From the NCBI GenBank assembly GCA_945906975.1, contig CAMDRY010000175.1, positions 1 to 6,727 of the forward strand: a DNA stretch of 6,727 nt. The letters run 5' to 3'. Position numbers and translations under genes: made by a program. Position 1 is the stretch's first letter, and every line of letters starts with the position of its first letter. Source of the stretch: Bordetella parapertussis. Lineage in GTDB: Bacteria; Pseudomonadota; Gammaproteobacteria; Burkholderiales; SG8-39. The notes under the pieces were generated by a model. That model ran no database searches. It saw only the letters and a list, made by a program, of their open reading frames with translations, and had not been told where the DNA came from. Below are positions 1-4,905 of the stretch, piece after piece.

Positions 1-28
1 TAATCGGCACGCCGTCCACGACCCGAAC

Positions 29-33
29 AAGGA
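29..33 (+). promoter_or_regulatory. Ribosome binding site of the hydroxyacyl-CoA dehydrogenase-like gene
   Basis: An AAGGA core lies 8 bases before the ATG at 42, a normal Shine-Dalgarno arrangement. It fixes this ATG as the start. The 28 bases before it are too short to judge a promoter or to identify an upstream gene. Confidence 0.7.
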
Positions 34-41
34 CACACCCC

Positions 42-950
42 ATGAGCCAGCCCATTCGCAGCGTCCTCATCTACGGCTACGGCGTCATGGGTCAGGGCGT
101 GGCGCGCAGCTTCGCCGACGCCGGCTTCACCACCCTCGTCAAGTCGGGGCGCGCCGCCGAACTCACGCTGCCGGACAACATCCGCGCCCTCAGCACGCTG
201 CCGGCCGAGGCGCCGGACCTGGCGATCGAGTTCGTGTCAGAGGATGTCGCCACCAAACAGGCGGTGATCGCCGAAATGGAAAAGGCCTGGCCCGATGGCA
301 GGACACTGATCGCCACCGGCACCTCCGGCCTCGACCTGGTCGAACTCGCGCACGGCATGAAACACCCGGAGAATTTCATCGGTCTGCATTACTTCATGCC
401 GGCCGACACCACCCCGGTGGTCGAGGTGATGGCCGGGCTGGACGCACCGCGCGAGGCGGTCGACCGCGCCGCCGAGGCCTTGCGCAAAACCGGCAAGGAG
501 CCGGTGCTGTTGTACAAGCCCATCGTCGGCTTTCTTATCAACCGCCTGCAGCACGCCATACTGCACGAGGCCTACTACCTGATCGAGGCGGGCGTATCCT
601 CGGCCGCCGACATCGACCACGCAGCGCGCCGCCTGCTGGCGCCGCGCATGTGCCTCACCGGCCTGATCCAGCAAAAAGACATCAGCGGCCTGAAAATCCA
701 CGCCGACGCGCAGCGCTCCATCGTGCCCAAGCTGTTTCATAACAACGAACCCAACCCGATGTTGCAAAATATGGTGAAACACGGCGAGACCGGGCTTGCC
801 TCGGCATCGGGCCAGGGTTTTTACGACTGGGAAGGCTGCGATGCGACGGCCATCAAGAAACAGGCGTCGCAGCAACTCTCCAAACTGCTCACTTACCTTG
901 ACAAGGAACTGGCTGCGCCAGAGGGCAAGCAACCGGGCGTGCGCAAGTAG
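42..950 (+). CDS. 3-hydroxyacyl-CoA dehydrogenase family protein
   Basis: This 302-residue protein has an N-terminal Rossmann fold followed by the C-terminal helical domain of L-3-hydroxyacyl-CoA dehydrogenases, which interconvert 3-hydroxyacyl-CoA and 3-ketoacyl-CoA in the cytoplasm. The dinucleotide loop is G12-x-G14-x-x-G17. The catalytic set aligns by spacing with human SCHAD Ser137/His158/Glu170/Asn208: S95, H116, E128 (12 residues after the His, as in SCHAD) and N167 in a GFLINR motif. A GQGFYDW motif near 257-263 matches the family's C-terminal GxGFYxY signature. Three things are odd. The usual HFFNP reads HYFMP. The acidic NAD-binding residue at the end of beta-2 is replaced by S35 in a KSGR context. 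The helical excursion between beta-2 and the DLAIEFV strand is about 30 residues shorter than usual. Family membership is secure; substrate and cofactor are not. It has its own ribosome binding site and converges on the Bug gene. Confidence 0.88.
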   Translation: MSQPIRSVLIYGYGVMGQGVARSFADAGFTTLVKSGRAAELTLPDNIRALSTLPAEAPDLAIEFVSEDVATKQAVIAEMEKAWPDGRTLIATGTSGLDLVELAHGMKHPENFIGLHYFMPADTTPVVEVMAGLDAPREAVDRAAEALRKTGKEPVLLYKPIVGFLINRLQHAILHEAYYLIEAGVSSAADIDHAARRLLAPRMCLTGLIQQKDISGLKIHADAQRSIVPKLFHNNEPNPMLQNMVKHGETGLASASGQGFYDWEGCDATAIKKQASQQLSKLLTYLDKELAAPEGKQPGVRK

Positions 951-977
951 TACAGGCCAGAGACCGCTCCAGGCCAT

Positions 978-995
978 TCAGACAAGTCAGACAAG
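978..995. repeat. 9-bp perfect tandem duplication between convergent genes
   Basis: TCAGACAAG occurs twice head to tail in the 66-base gap between the two convergent stop codons. The gap holds no clear stem plus U-tract, so no terminator is called. It looks like a slippage product; no function is apparent. Confidence 0.75.
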
Positions 996-1016
996 ACCCG
1001 GCAACGCCGATCGTTT

Positions 1017-2033
1017 TCAGTCGACCTTCGCACCGACTTCCTTCACCAGCCTGCTGTAGCGGCCGAACTCGGCGCGGATCTCCGCGGCGAACTCCTCCGG
1101 TGTGGTGATCCAGGCTTCCACACCCCCGGCGTTGCGCAGACGGTCCTTCACCTCGGGCAGCGCCAGCGCCTTGTTGACCTCGGTGCGCAGGCGCGTGATC
1201 ACCGCCTCGGGCGTGCCCGCGGGCGCAAACAGCCCATACCACTGCACCATGGTGAAATCCGCATAAAGCTCGGCCACGGTCGGCACATCGGGCATCACCG
1301 GCGAGCGTTGCGGTCCGGTGAAGGCTAGCGCGCGCAAGCGGCCCGCCTTGATCTGCGGCGCACTGGAAGTGCCCGACATGGTCGCCGAGACTTCTCCGGC
1401 CACCGTCGCGGTGGCAGCCGGGGAGCCACCCTTGTAGGGGATATGGACCATGTTGATACCGGCACGCGCCTTCAGCCGCTCCATGGTCAGGTGATGCTGG
1501 CTGCCATTGCCGCCAGAGGCGTATTGCAGGGGCGGATTGGTGCGGCGCGCGAATTCGATAAACTCGGCGAGCGTGTGCGCCGGCACGGCCGGATTGACGG
1601 CCAGAAAAAAACCGTTGGACACCAGACTCGCCACCGGAACAAGGTCCTTCATCGTATCGAAGGGCATTTTCGCGTACAGGTGTGGATTGATGGTCATCAG
1701 GCTGTCCATCCCGAGCAGCAGGGTGTAACCGTCCGGCGCCGACTTGGCGACCACATCACCGGCGATGTTGCCGTTGGAGCCGACGCGGTTCTCCACCACC
1801 ACCGACTGCCCCAGCGCCTCGGCAAGCCTCGGGGCGATCAGGCGCGCCACGATGTCCGGTCCGCCGCCAGGCGGGATGGGCACGAGCAGCCTTATCGATT
1901 TGGCCGGATATTGCGCCCATGCCGGCTGCAGCAGCATGGGCAGCAACAGCAGCGCGGACGCGGTGCCAAGGCCTAAGCAGCCCAGGCGGCCCAGGCGCTG
2001 CATCAATGCGCCAACACGCAATGCGATGTTCAT
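1017..2033 (-). CDS. Bug/TctC-family tripartite tricarboxylate transporter substrate-binding protein
   Basis: This 338-residue exported protein binds a small carboxylate or related metabolite in the periplasm. It carries a signal peptide: basic residues R6, R13 and R16, a hydrophobic stretch at about 17-36, and a PAWA cleavage site after residue 40. The mature protein opens with the family pattern IRLLVPIPPGGGPDIVAR (about 47-64), whose glycine-rich loop contacts the ligand carboxylate. Other signatures are ENRVGSNGNIA (81-91), SAPDGYTLLLG (98-108), the HIPYKGGSPA segment (197-206) and PDVPTVAE (248-255). The length is normal. I chose the ATG at 2033 because it gives a standard signal peptide and follows a GGGAC element; an in-frame ATG at 2051 after a G-rich stretch and a GTG at 2060 are alternatives. 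No membrane subunits (TctA or TctB) lie in the window, so it is an orphan here, as most Bug proteins in Burkholderiales are. The ligand cannot be predicted. Confidence 0.93.
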   Translation of the reverse strand: MNIALRVGALMQRLGRLGCLGLGTASALLLLPMLLQPAWAQYPAKSIRLLVPIPPGGGPDIVARLIAPRLAEALGQSVVVENRVGSNGNIAGDVVAKSAPDGYTLLLGMDSLMTINPHLYAKMPFDTMKDLVPVASLVSNGFFLAVNPAVPAHTLAEFIEFARRTNPPLQYASGGNGSQHHLTMERLKARAGINMVHIPYKGGSPAATATVAGEVSATMSGTSSAPQIKAGRLRALAFTGPQRSPVMPDVPTVAELYADFTMVQWYGLFAPAGTPEAVITRLRTEVNKALALPEVKDRLRNAGGVEAWITTPEEFAAEIRAEFGRYSRLVKEVGAKVD

Positions 2034-2108
2034 GTCCCTACGCTTACCCATGAAACCCACCCCCCTGCTTGTGCCTTACTCCCGCAAACGCCCTACAGGC
2101 GCGGCTTT

Positions 2109-2243
2109 TCAGCCATCGCCTGATTTAAATCCGGCAATGCCGAACGCCATGAATGCAGCCTGCGCCGGTTCGGGCAAAAACCTGAGCATCGGCCCGGCAA
2201 TCGCCGACAGGCTCACCGCCGTATAAGCGACCATCAGCACCAT
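2109..2243 (-). CDS. Doubtful short hydrophobic ORF, possible gene remnant
   Basis: From the ATG at 2243 this frame gives 44 residues: one hydrophobic segment (about residues 1-23) and a polar tail ending in GFKSGDG. The frame stays open upstream to 2381, but that extension crosses the hairpin at 2300-2325 and reads as an unlikely Gly/Ala/Arg/Trp-rich sequence. Third positions in the hydrophobic part are mostly G or C, as in coding DNA, which is the main argument that it is or was coding. No Shine-Dalgarno is seen. It could be the C-terminal remnant of a membrane protein or a chance frame. I recognise no family. Confidence 0.2.
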   Translation of the reverse strand: MVLMVAYTAVSLSAIAGPMLRFLPEPAQAAFMAFGIAGFKSGDG

Positions 2244-2299
2244 CAGCGGCAGATGCAGCGGATGCGGCACCAGGACCGCACAGACCGGCAAACATGAAG

Positions 2300-2325
2300 A
2301 GGGCCAGGTTCGCCAGCCTGGCCCT
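2300..2325 (-). terminator. Strong hairpin, probable transcription terminator
   Basis: The arms AGGGCCAGGTT and AGCCTGGCCCT form an 11-bp stem with one G-T wobble around a 4-base CGCC loop. Read on the minus strand, the stem is followed by CTTCATGTTTG, a weak U-rich run. It starts one base past the stop codon of the small ORF at 2327 and lies about 180 bases downstream of the HDO stop, so it most likely ends that minus-strand transcript. The poor U-tract makes intrinsic efficiency uncertain. Confidence 0.55.
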
Positions 2326-2326
2326 G

Positions 2327-2467
2327 TTAATGCGAGCCGCACCGCGCCCACCCCTGCCGCCATGCCGGCGCGCGCACCCACACGCAGCGGCTCACGCCAA
2401 CAGTCGCACGTACCAGCGCGCTCGCCATCACAGCCACAATCAAACCCACAATCACACCCGAAATCAT
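2327..2467 (-). CDS. Possible 46-residue single-pass membrane peptide
   Basis: This short frame lies 38 bases downstream of the HDO gene on the same strand and stops one base before the hairpin at 2300-2325, as expected of the last gene of a small operon. Residues 1-19 are a hydrophobic helix built on an approximate four-residue pattern (SGVI, VGLI, VAVM), because the DNA there is a 12-bp tandem repeat. The rest is basic and tryptophan-rich (about 20-46, four Trp, three Cys counting from C28). No clear Shine-Dalgarno precedes the ATG, and a GTG lies two codons upstream. Against it: the repeat alone could create the hydrophobic run by chance. No family recognised. Confidence 0.25.
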   Translation of the reverse strand: MISGVIVGLIVAVMASALVRATVGVSRCVWVRAPAWRQGWARCGSH

Positions 2468-2470
2468 AAT
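2423..2470. repeat. Degenerate 12-bp tandem repeat, four copies
   Basis: The units in register are CGCCATCACAGC, CACAATCAAACC, CACAATCACACC and CGAAATCATAAT. Units 2 and 3 differ at one position; unit 1 matches unit 3 at nine of twelve. The unit length is four codons, so a minus-strand frame through it repeats a hydrophobic tetrapeptide. It starts about 35 bases past the HDO stop codon. Confidence 0.65.
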
Positions 2471-2505
2471 CACACTAAAGCTCAAACCTGTGCGTGCGCT
2501 TAATT

Positions 2506-3228
2506 TCAGCGTGAACCGAGTTTGTCGCCGCCGGCGCCGATGCCGTTGAGATAAATCTCCCATACCTGCAGGTTACGTTCGCAGGCGATGACAACGTTGT
2601 CTTCCATGTGCAGCTTTTTGGCAAAACGCTCCACCGCCTGCCAGCCCATGTCAGAGTGCGCAATATCGGCCTCTTCGTGCAATTCGAAAAAATCGAGTTC
2701 CCCGCCGGAGAGCTTGAACAGTTTCCCCCAGCGGTGACGCTCCAATCCGAACCAGCCGTGTTTTTTCATCATGCCACTGCCGTAACCGGGCACATTGATG
2801 CGCTCGGCGCAGGTGTTGGCGACGATGCCCTCGAGCCAGTGCCGGTTGGCCATCAGGCCCTCCCACGCCGCCCAGGCCACGGACGTGGACGCCAGCGGCG
2901 TCGCCGAACGCAGCGTCTTGCGCGTCAGGCCGATGCGCATGCCCAGTTCCTCGAGAATCTCCCAGTGTGCCTTGCCGCCGCCGTGCTCGTGGTCGGCGAT
3001 GACCTCTTGGCTGCAGGCCTTGATGATGTTGATGCGCGTATCCCAGTCGGGGCAGTTGGTCGCCACCTTGAGCTTGAGCACCGAGTTGCGCTGGCGCGTG
3101 TTAAGGCGGTGCTGCATGGCGAACATGCGCGCACGGCCCTTGGTCATGTCTTCTTGAAAATACCGCGTGCGCTTGCAAAAATCACTGACCACAGCATCAA
3201 GACGGGCGAGCACACTTTTTTTGGCCAT
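2506..3228 (-). CDS. Heme-oxygenase-like diiron (HDO) family protein, PqqC/CADD-like
   Basis: This 240-residue, probably all-helical cytoplasmic protein belongs to the TenA/PqqC/heme-oxygenase fold, in the iron-containing redox branch with CADD, UndA, BesC and SznF. All six carboxylate/histidine ligands of that branch are visible: E75 and H82 (7 apart, as E81/H88 of Chlamydia CADD), E142, then H184-x3-D188-x2-H191, the exact spacing of CADD H174/D178/H181. This favours a non-heme diiron oxygenase or oxidase over a TenA thiaminase or cofactorless PqqC. The substrate is unknown; family members make p-aminobenzoate, cleave fatty acids to alkenes or oxidise amino acids. The ATG at 3228 is chosen because GAAGGA precedes it; the frame is open a further 54 codons upstream, but that extension is Arg-rich and overlaps repeats. 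It appears to be transcribed alone or with the tiny ORF at 2327. No known partner gene lies beside it. Confidence 0.85.
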   Translation of the reverse strand: MAKKSVLARLDAVVSDFCKRTRYFQEDMTKGRARMFAMQHRLNTRQRNSVLKLKVATNCPDWDTRINIIKACSQEVIADHEHGGGKAHWEILEELGMRIGLTRKTLRSATPLASTSVAWAAWEGLMANRHWLEGIVANTCAERINVPGYGSGMMKKHGWFGLERHRWGKLFKLSGGELDFFELHEEADIAHSDMGWQAVERFAKKLHMEDNVVIACERNLQVWEIYLNGIGAGGDKLGSR

Positions 3229-3234
3229 CGTTAT

Positions 3235-3239
3235 TCCTT
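3235..3239 (-). promoter_or_regulatory. Ribosome binding site of the HDO gene
   Basis: On the minus strand an AAGGA core sits 6 bases before the ATG at 3228. It decides the start against the 54-codon upstream extension of the same frame. Confidence 0.75.
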
Positions 3240-3247
3240 CGGTTGCG

Positions 3248-3267
3248 GTTCGGAAGCGTTCGGAAAC
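3248..3267. repeat. 10-bp direct repeat upstream of the HDO start
   Basis: GTTCGGAAGC is followed directly by GTTCGGAAAC; the eight-base core GTTCGGAA is perfect in both. The 10-bp period places the cores on one face of the helix, and the pair sits 20-40 bases before the HDO ATG. It could be an operator for that gene or a simple duplication. Confidence 0.5.
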
Positions 3268-3432
3268 GATCAGGGAAAATTGGCGATTCTGCGCGCTTCT
3301 TTTCTGCCTGCCCCGGCTGCTGTGCCAGCACCGGCGAAAGCGCCAAGCCGCACAAAAAAACCGGACGAAAACCCAAGCGCGATGCAACAACGCGTCACCC
3401 GCTTTGTCATTGGCTTCATGTCCACTCCTTGT

Positions 3433-3444
3433 ATTGCTTGCAAT
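3433..3444. repeat. Small perfect dyad, possible operator
   Basis: ATTGC-TT-GCAAT is a perfect 5-bp inverted repeat with a 2-base spacer, in AT-richer DNA about 205 bases before the HDO start and 310 before the YdjM-like start. A dyad this short can occur by chance. Confidence 0.3.
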
Positions 3445-3480
3445 CTTTGGATGGGGCGCTATTTAGGTTTTTGCGCCGCT

Positions 3481-3536
3481 GTTACTCATCCACTGTTGCT
3501 CACCCTCGGTTGCTCATCCACTGTTGCCCATCATAT
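3481..3536. repeat. 14-bp tandem repeat, four copies in perfect register
   Basis: The consensus is GTTGCTCATCCACT. Copy 1 (3481-3494) has one mismatch, copy 2 (3495-3508) three, copy 3 (3509-3522) none and copy 4 (3523-3536) four. A weak fifth copy, matching at about nine of fourteen positions, may precede at 3467-3480. Copies 1 and 3 share a 15-base identical run (3485-3499 and 3513-3527). There is no gap or insertion between units. The 14-bp period does not keep copies on one helical face, which argues somewhat against a classical cooperative operator. Confidence 0.85.
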
Positions 3537-3537
3537 C

Positions 3538-3577
3538 CTGCCTGCCGCGCTGCCGGCACCCGCCCTGGTGCAGGCAG
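3538..3577. repeat. Inverted repeat directly after the 14-bp array
   Basis: CTGCCTGC (3538-3545) and GCAGGCAG (3570-3577) are perfect complements enclosing 24 bases that themselves contain the palindrome TGCCGGCA (3551-3558). No U-tract follows on either strand, so it is not called a terminator. It starts two bases after the tandem array. Confidence 0.5.
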
Positions 3578-3597
3578 CAAACCCCGCAGCAAACCCG
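3574..3597. repeat. 12-bp tandem duplication
   Basis: GCAGCAAACCCC is followed directly by GCAGCAAACCCG, eleven of twelve bases identical. It overlaps the right arm of the preceding inverted repeat by four bases and lies about 160 bases before the YdjM-like start. Confidence 0.7.
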
Positions 3598-3756
3598 CCC
3601 GAGCCGAAACCTTTAAACTGCGGAGTCGCACGAAGGGCGAAGGATGAAGGACACGCCCAAGAGAAGCGTCGGAGGAACAACCCCCGGCATCAATCCAATG
3701 CGTTGCGCCGACCCGCCCGCTCCTAGGCCCGCTGACCCGCCCACTTGGCCCACCCA

Positions 3757-4818
3757 ATGGACACACTCACCCACATCCTTTCAGGCGCGCTGCTGGCGCG
3801 TGCGACGGCCCCGCGCGAAAAACGCAGCGGCGAGCCCAGCACCGCGCAGCGCATCCTGGTGGGCGCCCTCGCCTGCGGTTTTCCCGACATCGATTTCGTC
3901 GCGAACCTGGTCTCGCCGCTCACCTACCTGGTCAATCATCGCGGCCTCACCCACTCACTGGTAGCGCTGCCCGTTTGGGCGTTTTTCATCGCCTGGGTTT
4001 GCGCGCGGCTGCTGCGGCCGCAACGCGGCTGGCGTGCGTTCATCGGCACGGCAGCGATGGGCGTCGGCCTGCACATCGCCGCCGACCTGATCACCACCTT
4101 TGGCACCATCCTGTTCTCGCCCCTGACACAAACGCGCTTCGCCTGGGGAACCACCTTCATCATCGACCTGTGGTTCAGCGGCATCATCATCGCCGGACTG
4201 GTCGCTTCGGCCTTGCGCCGCGACTCGCGCACACCGGCTGTCGCCGCATGCACGGTGCTCGCCGCCTATGTGCTGTTTCAGGCGCTGATGAAGAACGAGG
4301 CCTCCTCGCTCGGGCATGACTACGCCAAAACGCAGGGCCTGAAAAACGCCGAGGTAAGCGCGCTGCCGCGTGCGGTTTCGCCCTTTAACTGGACCGTTGT
4401 CGTCTCGACAGCCGATGCCCAGCATCACGCCAACATCAACCTCGCACAACGCCGCATGCCGCCAGAGCCGCGGCCCGATGACGGCTTTTTCGCCCGCATG
4501 CGCGCCAATTTCTATCCCCCGTCAATGGCACGCTGGCAATTGTCACCGCGCTTTGGCTTCACCGCAGCCGAATCCGCACTCGCCCGCGAAGCCTGGGAGC
4601 AGCCCGATTTCGCCTACTACCGCTGGTTTGCCTCTTATCCGGCCCTGCTGTTCATCGACCGCCAGCGCACCTCGACCTGCGTGTGGTTCCAGGACCTGCG
4701 CTTTGCCAATGTCGGCGTCAACTACACACCGTTTCGACACGGCATGTGCCGCGAACAGGGCAAACCATGGCAGCGCCATGAATGGCTCGGAGAAGGGCGG
4801 CATAGCCGTTTTGATTGA
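3757..4818 (+). CDS. YdjM-like membrane-bound metal-dependent hydrolase
   Basis: This 353-residue inner-membrane protein carries the YdjM/DUF457 domain (PF04307 family). Characteristic features in order are MDTLTH at the N-terminus (H6), FPDIDF (42-47), HRGLTHS (61-67) and H106-x3-D110 followed by TTFGT (113-117); these His and Asp residues are the presumed metal ligands. Hydrophobic segments lie at about 33-42, 69-86, 97-112, 133-152 and 161-177. A soluble C-terminal half follows (about 185-353), containing SPFNWTVVV and WFQDLRF, as in the long members of the family. The reaction is not established for this family. The ATG at 3757 is chosen because the family begins MDxLTH; a TTG four codons upstream is in frame. 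No Shine-Dalgarno is visible. E. coli ydjM is LexA-controlled, but no LexA box is seen here. The EamA pair follows 87 bases downstream on the same strand. Confidence 0.88.
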   Translation: MDTLTHILSGALLARATAPREKRSGEPSTAQRILVGALACGFPDIDFVANLVSPLTYLVNHRGLTHSLVALPVWAFFIAWVCARLLRPQRGWRAFIGTAAMGVGLHIAADLITTFGTILFSPLTQTRFAWGTTFIIDLWFSGIIIAGLVASALRRDSRTPAVAACTVLAAYVLFQALMKNEASSLGHDYAKTQGLKNAEVSALPRAVSPFNWTVVVSTADAQHHANINLAQRRMPPEPRPDDGFFARMRANFYPPSMARWQLSPRFGFTAAESALAREAWEQPDFAYYRWFASYPALLFIDRQRTSTCVWFQDLRFANVGVNYTPFRHGMCREQGKPWQRHEWLGEGRHSRFD

Positions 4819-4841
4819 TGCGATGCGCCGCGCATGCGATG
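4818..4841. repeat. Direct repeat of ATGCGATG after the hydrolase stop
   Basis: ATGCGATG occurs at 4818-4825 and 4834-4841, 16 bases apart, enclosing a short ATGCG-CCG-CGCAT dyad (4823-4835). The stem is too short and lacks a U-tract, so no terminator separates the hydrolase gene from the transporters. No function is apparent. Confidence 0.4.
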
Positions 4842-4905
4842 GCGACAACCGGATTGCCCGAGCCTAGGGCCGCAAGCTTTGATGCCCCACACCACCCGTA
4901 CATAA

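Larger units (their letters stand above)
2034..2505. other. Gene-poor interval between the HDO and Bug genes
   Basis: These 472 bases separate two minus-strand genes. They hold a strong hairpin, a degenerate 12-bp tandem repeat and two short minus-strand frames with one predicted membrane segment each, none of which I can assign to a family. The 48 bases between the lower frame and the Bug region contain no convincing -35/-10 pair. A plus-strand frame from 2294 to 2503 encodes a His/Asn/Thr-rich low-complexity peptide only because of the repeat and is not called. Confidence 0.6.
3229..3756. other. Repeat-rich divergent intergenic region
   Basis: These 528 bases separate the minus-strand HDO gene from the plus-strand YdjM-like gene and must hold promoters for both. 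I see no convincing sigma-70 or sigma-54 promoter and no CTGT-N8-ACAG LexA box. The region does hold a 10-bp direct repeat close to the HDO start, a small dyad at 3433-3444, a four-copy 14-bp tandem repeat, an 8-bp-arm inverted repeat, a 12-bp tandem duplication, and GACCCGCCC twice (3710-3718 and 3734-3742). Frames open on either strand here lack domain-like sequence and are not called. Confidence 0.7.

Noticed and set aside
237..977. Minus-strand open frame of 246 codons opposite the dehydrogenase gene
   Set aside because: It has no recognisable domain, and the plus strand encodes a full dehydrogenase with catalytic residues. Long antisense frames are common at high GC.
2294..2503. Plus-strand frame encoding a His/Asn/Thr-rich metal-binding-like tail
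   Set aside because: The composition results directly from the 12-bp CACAATCAAACC-type repeat; there is no ribosome binding site and the frame starts inside the hairpin region.
3229..3390. 54-codon N-terminal extension of the HDO protein
   Set aside because: The extension is Arg/Phe/Trp-rich, contains the 10-bp repeat, and lacks a ribosome binding site, whereas the internal ATG at 3228 has a strong one.
3481..3536. CRISPR array or replication iterons
   Set aside because: The units are 14 bp with no spacers, so this is not CRISPR. There is no replication gene, DnaA-box cluster or AT-rich unwinding element nearby, and the unit is shorter than typical iterons.
2608..3726. Plus-strand open frame of 372 codons opposite the HDO gene
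   Set aside because: It is antisense to the HDO gene, is rich in His, Arg and Ala with no domain pattern, and the minus-strand frame has a proper ribosome binding site and all family ligands.
3531..3756. LexA (SOS) box upstream of the YdjM-like gene, as in E. coli ydjM
   Set aside because: I looked for CTGT-N8-ACAG or close variants between the array and the start codon and found none.
3500..3766. Minus-strand open frame of 88 codons in the divergent intergenic region
   Set aside because: It is Arg/Gly/Ser-rich without hydrophobic or motif pattern, has no ribosome binding site, and runs through the tandem repeats.
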